Source: Pelagibacterium lentulum (lineage in GTDB: Bacteria > Pseudomonadota > Alphaproteobacteria > Rhizobiales > Devosiaceae). Taken from it: a stretch of DNA of 64,000 bases. The notes beneath the pieces were generated by a model. That model ran no database searches. It was not told the DNA's origin and saw nothing but the letters and a program-made list of their open reading frames with translations. Positions 8,351-15,245 of this stretch are shown here, piece by piece (the first letter of the stretch is position 1; each line of letters starts with the position of its first letter). Made by a program: the position numbers and the translations under genes. The stretch lies in the NCBI RefSeq assembly GCF_003992625.1, contig NZ_RZMW01000029.1:62001-126000 (forward strand). Reading direction: 5' to 3'.

Positions 8351-8423
8351 AGCACTGATGTCCTTGAATTTATTTGTGGTCAGATGTGTCGGCTCAGGCT
8401 CGAAACCGCACCGAAAGCGCCGG

Positions 8424-8560
8424 CTTAATCTATATCAATTCTGCTTTTCAGTGAATCGCAGCTTTGATCTAAGTCTTTGATTTTTCGCGCGTCCGAACCG
8501 GAAAACCGTTTCCACCCTCGCATCAAGTCCAAGGGCATGCTTTTCCTGGACGCGCTCTAG
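8424..8560 (-). repeat. mosaic palindromic repeat, copy 3 (with internal insertion)
   Basis: On the minus strand GCGCGTCC (8555-8548) and GGACGCGC (8494-8487) form the first stem around AGGAAAAG and TGGAAACGGTTTTCCGG, interrupted by about 25 extra bases. A linker with GACTTAG follows, then a second hairpin whose CTGC and GCAG arms enclose GATTCACTGAAAA. The same layout occurs at 42080-42171 and 58285-58386. It fills most of the 349-base gap between portal and hicB. Confidence 0.7.
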
Positions 8561-8588
8561 CCAGCCCGGCCCTGGCCGCATTTTTCCG

Positions 8589-8635
8589 ACCATGCCATAA
8601 CCATACCCCAGCGCCGTGACGCGGGGATAAGTTTG
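8589..8635 (-). promoter_or_regulatory. 47-bp element, copy A (upstream of portal)
   Basis: Aligns without gaps to 11087-11133 with 37 of 47 positions identical. Read in the direction of the cluster, the conserved core is CAAACTTATCCCCGCGT, ending in ATGGCATGGT. It lies between the hicB terminator and the portal gene, about 240 bases from the portal start, and is a candidate promoter or activator site for the head genes. Confidence 0.5.
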
Positions 8636-8671
8636 GCAGAAAAAATTGCTCGCTGAATTTCGGGCAATAAA

Positions 8672-8694
8672 AAACCCCGCTGGATGCGGGGTTT
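8672..8694 (-). terminator. rho-independent terminator of hicAB
   Basis: AAACCCCGC at 8672-8680 pairs perfectly with GCGGGGTTT at 8686-8694 (loop of 5). On the minus strand it runs into a T tract, 5 bases past the hicB stop. It should stop transcription before the portal gene. Confidence 0.9.
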
Positions 8695-8699
8695 AGTGG

Positions 8700-9134
8700 C
8701 TATGTGGCATCGGGAAAATTCATGTCGAAGCGCAACGGCTCTCCAAGAGCCTTGAAGGCTTCTTCAAGACTGTCGAGTCTTGAATTATGTTCCAGCCGGA
8801 ACAGGCGATCCACATGCTCTCGTTTGCAGCCAAGCGCACGCATCAAATCGGCGCGTGTCCAGCCTTTGGCCCGCATGTTCATGTAAAGTGCTGCCTTGAG
8901 CAGAACAATTGCTGGCAATTCAACGAACCGCCCCTGCTCCAGGGACGACGAAAGCGGAACGGGAATGCTTTCGCCGCGCGCAATACGTCCTGCGATTGCC
9001 TCTTCGATTGCATTGCGAGCGTTTTCGCGAGCCTCTTGCTGTGTCTCGCCAAAACTTACCACTTCGGGAAAAGCAGGCGCGGCAACCAACCACGTATCGT
9101 TGTCGTCCGGTGTCAGGACAACTTCATACCACAT
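8700..9134 (-). CDS. hicB: HicB-family antitoxin
   Basis: A 144-residue antitoxin. The N-terminal partial RNase-H-like HicB fold (about 1-65) contains MWYEVVLTPDDNDTWLVAAP, FPEVVSFGETQQEARENARN and AIEEAIAGRIARGE. The C-terminal helix-turn-helix region (about 88-135) contains MRAKGWTRADLMRALGCKRE and VDRLFRLEHNSRLDSLEEAF. It neutralises HicA and represses the hicAB promoter, probably through the nested palindrome at 9349-9382. It starts 12 bases after hicA, the usual toxin-first order, and is followed directly by a strong terminator. The pair is embedded in the phage-head cluster on the same strand. Confidence 0.92.
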   Translation of the reverse strand: MWYEVVLTPDDNDTWLVAAPAFPEVVSFGETQQEARENARNAIEEAIAGRIARGESIPVPLSSSLEQGRFVELPAIVLLKAALYMNMRAKGWTRADLMRALGCKREHVDRLFRLEHNSRLDSLEEAFKALGEPLRFDMNFPDAT

Positions 9135-9146
9135 ACCGTGTCCCTT

Positions 9147-9335
9147 CTATTTGAGGTTCAGGTCCTTTTTGATCTTGTTGACCAATCCTGTACCGAGTTC
9201 TTTTCTGCCGCCGTGCATAGGCAATTGTGAAGTCCTGCCATTCAGATGCACAGTAAGATGGCCACTGCCGCCACGGTGGGTTTCAAAGGTACAGCCCTGT
9301 TTGGCTAGCCATCTTTTCAGTTCGCTGGCATTCAT
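9147..9335 (-). CDS. hicA: HicA-family mRNA interferase toxin
   Basis: A 62-residue dsRBD-like toxin, MNASELKRWLAKQGCTFETH, then RGGSGHLTVHLNGRTSQLPM and HGGRKELGTGLVNKIKKDLN. The GGSGH motif carries the catalytic histidine that HicA uses to cut mRNA, and the GTGLVNKIKKDL tail is family-typical. The length is normal, so the toxin looks intact. It begins 52 bases after the terminase stop; a nested palindrome in that gap gives it its own regulated promoter. Confidence 0.92.
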   Translation of the reverse strand: MNASELKRWLAKQGCTFETHRGGSGHLTVHLNGRTSQLPMHGGRKELGTGLVNKIKKDLNLK

Positions 9336-9348
9336 AAATATACGCTAT

Positions 9349-9382
9349 TCCACACATCTGTTGAAGTCAACACAAGTGTGGA
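9349..9382. promoter_or_regulatory. nested palindromic operator of hicAB
   Basis: Outer arms TCCACAC (9349-9355) and GTGTGGA (9376-9382) and inner arms GTTGA (9360-9364) and TCAAC (9367-9371) share one centre at 9365/9366. It lies just upstream of hicA, the expected place for HicB autorepression. Confidence 0.65.
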
Positions 9383-9387
9383 GCACC

Positions 9388-10725
9388 TCACCACCGCACC
9401 CTTGGCACAGCGCCATCGCGCAGCAGCAACTCGCTCAGCGCCCAGACAAGCGCGTCCAGCCGGTCGGGGGAATGGCCCTCAGCCAACCCGTCCGGCCCGA
9501 AGGCGCAAAGCTCGTCCTCAAGCTCGGCCAGCATCCCCACATGATGCACGCGGCCTTGCGCATAGAGCGCGGCGACCGGCTCGGCCCGCACCCATTTGCC
9601 GCGATTGGCGCGCACTGCTTTGACCGGCACCAGCGCGTCGATCTGGTTGAAGATTTCGCGCACCAGATCGCCGCCCTGATTGACCTCGGCAATCACCGCA
9701 TCGGCACCGAATTCATGGAACGCCTTGATGGCCACGCGCGCCCAGCCCATGGGCGTCACACCCTTGATGGTGCGGTCGGCCAAAACCACCGCGCGCGTTC
9801 CGCTCCGGCCCGCAACGACAATGCCGCAGGCATCCGATTTCGGCCCGCCTGTCACTGGCGGGTCCACCGCCACGACGATACGTTCAAGTTCGGGCGCGGT
9901 TTCGAGCCGGGCGGTATCGATATCGACACGGCTCCAGAGCGCGCCGGGAATGTCCTCGATCATTTCGCCCTCGATTTCCTGTCGTCCCAGCGCGGTGCGA
10001 CCGTAAAGCTCCTCAATCGCCGCCAGAAAATTGGGCGCCAGATTTTCGGCATTCGCCGTTGTGGGCATGCGCGTCACCACCGTGCGCTGCGCCACCATCA
10101 GCTTTTTTAAAAGACGTGTCGCTTTGGGGGTTGTCGTCACCAGTTGGCGCGGCATCGGCCCCAGCCGCAGCCCGAATTGCAGCATGTCCCAGGTTGCTTC
10201 CGCCTTGGGCCATTTCGCCAGTTCGTCGCACCATGCTGCGGCAAATTGCGGGCCACGAAACCGGTCCGGATCGTTGGCCGGCAGCAACAGCCCCTTGACC
10301 CCATTGGGCCAGATCACCATTGACCGCGCGGCATCGAACCGTGGCCGGTTTTGCGGCGGATGGACTTCCAAAAGCCCCGAGGGGCCTTCCACCATCACCG
10401 CACGTGCCTCGCTCATGGTTTCGCCCACAAGTGCGATCGGTGAGATGGGCCGTTCGGAACAGGCCAAACCCCGCACCCATTCGGCGCCGGCTCGTGTCTT
10501 GCCCGAGCCGCGTCCGCCAATCAGCAGCCAGGTCATCCAGTTGCCTTGCGGCACCTCCTGCAACACATTCTGCCAGATACCCCAGTAATACTTGAAAAGC
10601 TCGATTTCCTCCGCGCTGGCTGTCTCCACCGCATGGATCATCGCCGCCTTTAGCTCGGGCGTCAGCTTTGGCAGCTCATTCGGTTTCAAGGGCGCGCACC
10701 TTTGCCAAAAGCCGGTCACGGACAT
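9388..10725 (-). CDS. phage/GTA terminase large subunit
   Basis: A 445-residue packaging motor. The N-terminal ATPase has Walker A GGRGSGKTRAGAEW (about residues 70-83), a Walker B-type AAWCDELAKW, and the coupling motif TTTPKATRLL. The C-terminal nuclease has RNase-H-like acidic motifs beginning IVVAVDPPVTGG and SDACGIVV. Near the N-terminus IELFKYYWGIWQNVLQEVPQ matches GTA terminases. I chose the ATG at 10725 (MSVTGFWQRC), which overlaps the small subunit by 50 bases; a start at 10791 would overlap by 116. No strong ribosome site is visible at either. The gene appears intact. Confidence 0.9.
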   Translation of the reverse strand: MSVTGFWQRCAPLKPNELPKLTPELKAAMIHAVETASAEEIELFKYYWGIWQNVLQEVPQGNWMTWLLIGGRGSGKTRAGAEWVRGLACSERPISPIALVGETMSEARAVMVEGPSGLLEVHPPQNRPRFDAARSMVIWPNGVKGLLLPANDPDRFRGPQFAAAWCDELAKWPKAEATWDMLQFGLRLGPMPRQLVTTTPKATRLLKKLMVAQRTVVTRMPTTANAENLAPNFLAAIEELYGRTALGRQEIEGEMIEDIPGALWSRVDIDTARLETAPELERIVVAVDPPVTGGPKSDACGIVVAGRSGTRAVVLADRTIKGVTPMGWARVAIKAFHEFGADAVIAEVNQGGDLVREIFNQIDALVPVKAVRANRGKWVRAEPVAALYAQGRVHHVGMLAELEDELCAFGPDGLAEGHSPDRLDALVWALSELLLRDGAVPRVRW

Positions 10726-10984
10726 GGGCAAGTTCGGGGCTGATCTGGGTTGGCTGGTTGTCCTTGGCGGCATTAGCCTTGTCGAGCGCAATCAGTCTGT
10801 CCATGGTCTTGGTCATGGTTTCAAGCTGGCGCAGTTCGCTCTCGCTCATCAGTCCGTCCTTTTTGATTTTTTCCTCCAGCGCCGCGATCTGCCAGGCAAT
10901 GAGCTTCATCATGCGCGCGACAATCGCGCCTGCCGTGGCATCGGGCACGGGCTTGGGATAGTTCAGTATGTCCTGGATCGACAT
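10676..10984 (-). CDS. putative GTA small terminase subunit (g1-like)
   Basis: A 102-residue helical protein, MSIQDILNYPKPVPDATAGA, IVARMMKLIAWQIAALEEKI, LRQLETMTKTMDRLIALDKA. It lies directly before and overlaps the large terminase gene. Size, coiled-coil character and position fit the small terminase (TerS) of GTA clusters, which recognises DNA for packaging; sequence identity to TerS cannot be proven here. The longer upstream frame lacks coding character, and the 47-bp element at 11087-11133 lies about 100 bases upstream of the chosen start. Confidence 0.65.
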   Translation of the reverse strand: MSIQDILNYPKPVPDATAGAIVARMMKLIAWQIAALEEKIKKDGLMSESELRQLETMTKTMDRLIALDKANAAKDNQPTQISPELAHVRDRLLAKVRALETE

Positions 10985-11086
10985 TGCACTGTCTTTGAAC
11001 AGGGAAAAGAAGGGATGGTGAGCGTGGCGCGGTCCAGTCCCTACCGGGCGGAGGGAATCCGGCATTTCTTTCGCCGCATCTCGCTC

Positions 11087-11133
11087 ACCATGCCATGACT
11101 GTACCCCCATTGTGTCACGCGGGGATAAGTTTG
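11087..11133 (-). promoter_or_regulatory. 47-bp element, copy B (upstream of small terminase)
   Basis: Matches copy A at 8589-8635 at 37 of 47 positions without gaps, in the same orientation, with similarity continuing to an ATGCGGC motif downstream. It is the likely control region of the terminase transcript. The plus-strand M23 peptidase gene starts about 100 bases to the right. Confidence 0.5.
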
Positions 11134-11234
11134 CTGGCTGCTTCAGTTCCGTATTAAAGATTGAGCAAACCCGCCGATCTTGCTTTATCACATGCCCAAT
11201 TGAACGGACAAAAGCCCCCACCGAGGAAGATGTT

Positions 11235-12221
11235 ATGCGCATTCTGCCTGCCATTGCCGCCATTCTGGCTCTTGTCACTCCGGCCCGTGCCGACGAGCAA
11301 GCGATTCTCGAAAAGGGCCGTAACGCGACCGATGCGTTCATCGCAGGCAATCTCGATCATCTCTGGCAGGCGATGACGCCGGGCCTGCAGGCGGTGTTCG
11401 GCGAGCGGGCGGGACTGTCGAGTTTCCACGAGCAAGTTCTTGCCGGCCTTGGAGAGCAACGCGAAATCGAGAGCGAAACTGTCTCCCTGGAAAACGGGTT
11501 CAATATCTACCGCCAGGTTGCCGGATGGTCCGAGACCCCGACCGGCGTGATGACACAATGGAGCTTCGATGCCTCAGGCGCAATTGCCGGCTTTCTGATT
11601 ACGGAGGTCCAGGGGGCAGCGTCGGATTATCTCGATTATGAAACACAGGCCGATCTGCGCCTGCCCTTCAACGGGGAATGGTATGTGTTCTGGGGTGGGC
11701 GCGTGCTCGAAGACAATTACCACATAATCGATGTCGGGCAGCGCTTTGCATACGATTTCATCATCCACGATGCGGATGGTAATTCCTATTCCGGCGAGAA
11801 GGATCGGCTTGAGAGTTACTATTGCTGGGGTGCGGAAATCCTTGCGCCCGCCGATGGCCGCGTCATTGCGGCCGTGGGCGATTTGCCCGACCAATTGATC
11901 GGAGAAACCGACGCTCAGAACCCGGCGGGTAATCACGTCATCCTCGAACTGGCCGAGAACGAATATGCCTTCCTCGTGCATCTACAAGCGGGCAGCCTGA
12001 GGGTGCGAGAAGGCGATACAGTCAGCCAGGGCGATGTTCTGGGGCTTTGTGGCAATTCGGGCAACACGTCCGAACCCCATTTGCATTTTCACCTGCAAAC
12101 CACCCCGGACCTGATGAATGGCGAGGGGCTTCCAGCCCAGTTCCAGTCCTATCTCGCCGATGGCGAACCCGTGGATCGCGGCGAGCCAATCCGCGGCCAG
12201 ATCGTCGCGGCGCAGGATTAG
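11235..12221 (+). CDS. secreted M23-family peptidoglycan endopeptidase
   Basis: A 328-residue protein with a Sec signal peptide (MRILPAIAAILALVTPARA), an N-terminal domain of about 130 residues, and an M23 metallopeptidase domain (about 160-310). Zinc ligands are visible in NYHIIDVGQRFAYDF and in the HxH motif of GNSGNTSEPHLHFHLQTTPD; AFLVHLQAGSLRVREGDTVS is the typical M23 core. It cuts peptide cross-links in cell-wall peptidoglycan. The ATG at 11235 follows gaggaag; the longer upstream frame would hide the signal peptide. It is transcribed away from the terminase genes, so a lytic role for the GTA is possible but unproven. Confidence 0.82.
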   Translation: MRILPAIAAILALVTPARADEQAILEKGRNATDAFIAGNLDHLWQAMTPGLQAVFGERAGLSSFHEQVLAGLGEQREIESETVSLENGFNIYRQVAGWSETPTGVMTQWSFDASGAIAGFLITEVQGAASDYLDYETQADLRLPFNGEWYVFWGGRVLEDNYHIIDVGQRFAYDFIIHDADGNSYSGEKDRLESYYCWGAEILAPADGRVIAAVGDLPDQLIGETDAQNPAGNHVILELAENEYAFLVHLQAGSLRVREGDTVSQGDVLGLCGNSGNTSEPHLHFHLQTTPDLMNGEGLPAQFQSYLADGEPVDRGEPIRGQIVAAQD

Positions 12222-12300
12222 TCTTGGCGCCCAATTCGTGATTCCCTCAATGGTCGTCCCTGGGCTTCGACCCAGGGATCTTTCTTTGCCGCAGAAGGTC

Positions 12301-13194
12301 TCAACCACCCCGCACATTCCGGCGCGAAAGCTCCTCGTAAAGCGCATCGTAAACCAGCCGGATTCGGCGGCTGGTATGCAGTTCTCTATGCGTGACAAGC
12401 CACATCGGCGCCTTGATCGGCTCCATATCGGGCAGCAATTCCTCTATGCCGGTCATGTCCTTGGCGGCCTCGCGAAACATGATGCCGATCCCGTAGCCCT
12501 GCCGGACCAGTTCCCCGTTTATCATCACGCTCGCGCAGCGCCAGCGTATGGTTTCCTCGCGCAGCGGGATGCCGCGGGCGGCCAGTTCATCGATCAACAT
12601 CTGGTTTTCGGGAAAACCGATGATTGGCATATTGGCGATATCTTCGGCACTTTTGGGCCGCCCGATCGCGTCGAGCAGTTTTGTCGCCGCATAGAGCCCT
12701 ACATCGCTGTCAGGACATCGGCGAGCTATAAGGTCGGGCTGGTCCGGCTGCATATGGCGCAGCGCAATATCGGCCTCGCGCCGCATCAGATCGTCGATTG
12801 CGTTGGTTGCGATAACCTCGAGCACGATCCCCGGCGCCATCATGTTGATCCGGTGCAGGAGCGGTGGCAGGACATAGGCGGCGACAAGATCGATGGCCGT
12901 GATCCGCACAATACCCTCGATTGTGGACGATTGGCCCGAAGCGGCCAACCCGATCCGGTGCGCCGCTGCGCCCATTTCGCGCACATGAGCGGCAAGCTCG
13001 CGCCCCGCATGGGTCAATTGCAGCCGCTTGCCCACGCGCTCGAACAACAGCAGCCCCAACTCGTCCTCCAGTGCCGCGATCTGCCGGCTCAGCGTGGGCT
13101 GGGTCAGCCCGATTTGCCGCGCAGCTCCAGAAAGCGTGCCCGCTTCCACGGTCGCGAGAAAGGCCCGCATGTGGTTCCAGTCAAAATCAGCCAT
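12301..13194 (-). CDS. LysR-family transcriptional regulator
   Basis: A 297-residue regulator. The N-terminal winged helix-turn-helix (about 2-62) shows MRAFLATVEAGTLSGAARQI, then GLTQPTLSRQIAALEDELGL and LLFERVGKRLQLTHAGREL. A LysR substrate-binding domain follows to the end. The ATG at 13194 gives the usual short lead before the helix-turn-helix; a start 14 codons upstream is possible. It is divergent from the methyltransferase gene at 13306 across 111 bases, the classical LysR/target arrangement, so that gene is its likely target. The inducer is unknown. Confidence 0.85.
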   Translation of the reverse strand: MADFDWNHMRAFLATVEAGTLSGAARQIGLTQPTLSRQIAALEDELGLLLFERVGKRLQLTHAGRELAAHVREMGAAAHRIGLAASGQSSTIEGIVRITAIDLVAAYVLPPLLHRINMMAPGIVLEVIATNAIDDLMRREADIALRHMQPDQPDLIARRCPDSDVGLYAATKLLDAIGRPKSAEDIANMPIIGFPENQMLIDELAARGIPLREETIRWRCASVMINGELVRQGYGIGIMFREAAKDMTGIEELLPDMEPIKAPMWLVTHRELHTSRRIRLVYDALYEELSRRNVRGG

Positions 13195-13305
13195 GGCGCT
13201 TATGCAATTCCGTATATCGAAACTGCCAAAATACACGATTTCCAGCGCGGCGCAGCCGGTTTAATATGCGCGCACTGAATAAAACAGTGTCGAGGGACGC
13301 CAACA

Positions 13306-13959
13306 ATGGACACGACCAGCCGGTTCTGGGACAAGGCCGCGGACAAATATTCGCGCTCCAAAATTTCCGATGAAGCCGCCTACCAGAAAAAGCTCGAGAT
13401 CACCCGCCAGCTTTTCCGGCCCGATATGGAATTGCTTGAACTCGGATGCGGCACGGGCAGCACGGCCATTCTGCACGCCCCGCATGTGCGTCATATCACT
13501 GCCACCGATTTCTCCCGCGCCATGCTCGATATTGCCGAGCAGCGCGCCAGCGATGCCAATGTCGAAAACATCACGTTCAGGCAGGCCGACATCAACCATT
13601 TCGATGCGGACGGCAGGACCTATGACATGGTTTTGACGCTAAGCGTTCTGCATCTGCTCAAGCGGCCGGATCTGGCCATTACCCGCATCCACAAGATGCT
13701 CAAGCCGGGCGGCTATTTCGTTTCCAGCACCGCCTGTCTGGGCGATAGTCTGCTGCGCGTGCTTGGCTGGGTCGCCCCGCTTGGCCGCGCCATCGGCCTT
13801 TTGCCGCAATTGCGAGTCCTCACCGACCGGGAACTGGTCTCGATGATCGAAAAGACCGGCTTTACCATCCGCCATCACTGGCATCCGGGCGGCCACGCTG
13901 CCGTTTTCATTGTCGCACAGAAGGCAGAAGCCGACGCAGTGCCTACCTTTAAGTCATAA
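13306..13959 (+). CDS. class I SAM-dependent methyltransferase
   Basis: A 217-residue methyltransferase. Motif I is LLELGCGTGS (about residue 45), an acidic motif II follows at ITATDFSRAM, motif III is FRQADINHFD, and the catalytic-core strand is YDMVLTLSVLHLL, ending before HKMLKPGGYFVSST. The substrate is not evident; the fold is that of small-molecule methyltransferases (methyltransferase 11/25 type). It is divergent from the LysR regulator. Its last codons (GGHAAVFIVAQK) recur as a stranded fragment at 15128-15172, evidence of a lost paralogue downstream. Confidence 0.85.
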   Translation: MDTTSRFWDKAADKYSRSKISDEAAYQKKLEITRQLFRPDMELLELGCGTGSTAILHAPHVRHITATDFSRAMLDIAEQRASDANVENITFRQADINHFDADGRTYDMVLTLSVLHLLKRPDLAITRIHKMLKPGGYFVSSTACLGDSLLRVLGWVAPLGRAIGLLPQLRVLTDRELVSMIEKTGFTIRHHWHPGGHAAVFIVAQKAEADAVPTFKS

Positions 13960-14013
13960 ACCGGGCCACCGGATGGGGTTGCACGCTCTGCGACCAGCAG
14001 TTAGAGGCGACCC

Positions 14014-14676
14014 ATGACAGGGAAAATTGCGTTCCAGAAATGGCATCATCGGGCAGAGGGCGAAACGCACTCCCTCGTATTCCCCGATGGCTGCCGCGAC
14101 GTGCTGATTGTAAGCAGCGTTGGCGTACGCAACCACATTGTCCTGACCGAATTCGATTTCCGGCCGCGTGGTGTAAGACTGCGCCCTGGAACCAAAATTA
14201 CCGGCTATCGTCTGCGCCCCGGCGCCGTTATCAATCCCTCCACCCTTGACGCCATCGCAATGGAGGGTGCCGACGTGGAGGAAATCCTCGGAAACGCGTT
14301 GGCACTGGCAAATGAACTGGATGACGTGATCGCGGCGCTGACCTTGCCAGGTTCGACGGTGCAATCTGTCTCAAAAAGCTGTGGTATTTCAGTAAGGACG
14401 ATGCAACGGCGTTTTCGACAGTCTTGCTTGCCGCCCCCGGACTACTGGCGACTCCTGGCGCGTGCGCGTCGGGCCGCAAGCATGCTTTCTTCGCCGCTGC
14501 CGCTGGCCGAGCTCGCCTGTGCCTGCGACTTTTCCGATCAGGCGCACATGACACGGGAACTCATAAGCTGGTTCGGTGGAGCCCCGACGCAGTTGCGTCG
14601 GGATCCCGCCATTCTCGACCTGTTGCGTCAACCCGCGCTCGGCAACTGGACGGGCGAGCAGATTTCGACAAGATAG
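14014..14676 (+). CDS. AraC-type helix-turn-helix regulator
   Basis: A 220-residue protein with an N-terminal ligand/sensor domain opening HSLVFPDGCRDVLIVSS and a C-terminal AraC DNA-binding domain (about 115-205): STVQSVSKSCGISVRTMQRR, FRQSCLPPPDYWRLL, LAELACACDFSDQAHMTREL. It shares a 49-base convergent 3' overlap with the VOC gene on the opposite strand (14628-14676), so both stops lie inside the other's coding region. It may control its neighbour, but no operator is evident. Confidence 0.8.
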   Translation: MTGKIAFQKWHHRAEGETHSLVFPDGCRDVLIVSSVGVRNHIVLTEFDFRPRGVRLRPGTKITGYRLRPGAVINPSTLDAIAMEGADVEEILGNALALANELDDVIAALTLPGSTVQSVSKSCGISVRTMQRRFRQSCLPPPDYWRLLARARRAASMLSSPLPLAELACACDFSDQAHMTRELISWFGGAPTQLRRDPAILDLLRQPALGNWTGEQISTR

Positions 14677-15023
14677 CCATTTGGATCGCTGACATAGGAT
14701 GTCGTTTGTCCCCAGGGTTCCTCCCTGACATCCTGCACGAGCTTGGCACCTGTCTTTACAGCCCGTTCGAGCGCTCCGCGAACATCCTGGGTCTCGAATG
14801 CCAATTCGAATACCGGCGCATCGGCGATGGGTTTGGCTGGCGCCTTTCCAAGTTGCCGCATCAGGGCCGTGGACGAAAAAGCGAGCTTGGTCTCACCGGT
14901 CGAAAGCTCTCCGTAATCGCCACTTTCGTGTAGAAGCGCCCTTTCAAGCCCAAAGGCGTGCTCATAAAAATCCAGCGCGGCTGCGACATTGTCCACATAA
15001 AGGATCGTGTATCTGAAGATCAT
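14628..15023 (-). CDS. VOC (glyoxalase/bleomycin-resistance) family protein
   Basis: A 131-residue VOC protein with paired beta-alpha-beta modules: MIFRYTILYVDNVAAALDFY, EHAFGLERALLHESGDYGEL and AFETQDVRGALERAVKTGAK, ending with the family's SYVSDPNGYLVEICSPV. The Glu in LVEICSPV would be a metal ligand. Substrate unknown; VOC proteins are small metalloenzymes or drug-binding proteins. Its 3' end overlaps the AraC-type gene by 49 bases on the other strand. Confidence 0.85.
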   Translation of the reverse strand: MIFRYTILYVDNVAAALDFYEHAFGLERALLHESGDYGELSTGETKLAFSSTALMRQLGKAPAKPIADAPVFELAFETQDVRGALERAVKTGAKLVQDVREEPWGQTTSYVSDPNGYLVEICSPVQLPSAG

Positions 15024-15127
15024 AGTTTTCTCCCAAACTTATGTTGCGCGGAATTGCTAGGCCATGACCGTCCACGCGTATTGAATGATCGCGACAAGAA
15101 AGAACGTATGGGTCCATTCTTCCGTTT

Positions 15128-15172
15128 GGCGGCCACGCTGTTGTTTTTATTGTCGCGCAGAAGGGGGAGTAA
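15128..15172 (+). pseudogene. 3'-end relic of a second methyltransferase gene
   Basis: GGC GGC CAC GCT and the following codons read GGHAVVFIVAQKGE and a TAA stop, against GGHAAVFIVAQKAE at the end of the methyltransferase gene (13888-13923). The nucleotides agree at 32 of 36 positions. No open frame leads into it; similarity may extend upstream to about 15085 in degraded form. It is the stranded end of a paralogue or of a tandem duplication. Confidence 0.65.
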
Positions 15173-15245
15173 AAAATCATTCTGACGCTAGGTGCTTGCC
15201 TCGCGTCAAATTTGATGTTTCCATTCAGTTGACAGGGGGAACATC

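Noticed and set aside
8896-10110. 404-codon frame antisense to hicAB and terminase
   Set aside because: Runs across several real genes and an operator; not a credible gene.
12118-13278. 386-codon frame antisense to the LysR gene
   Set aside because: Shadow of the LysR coding frame.
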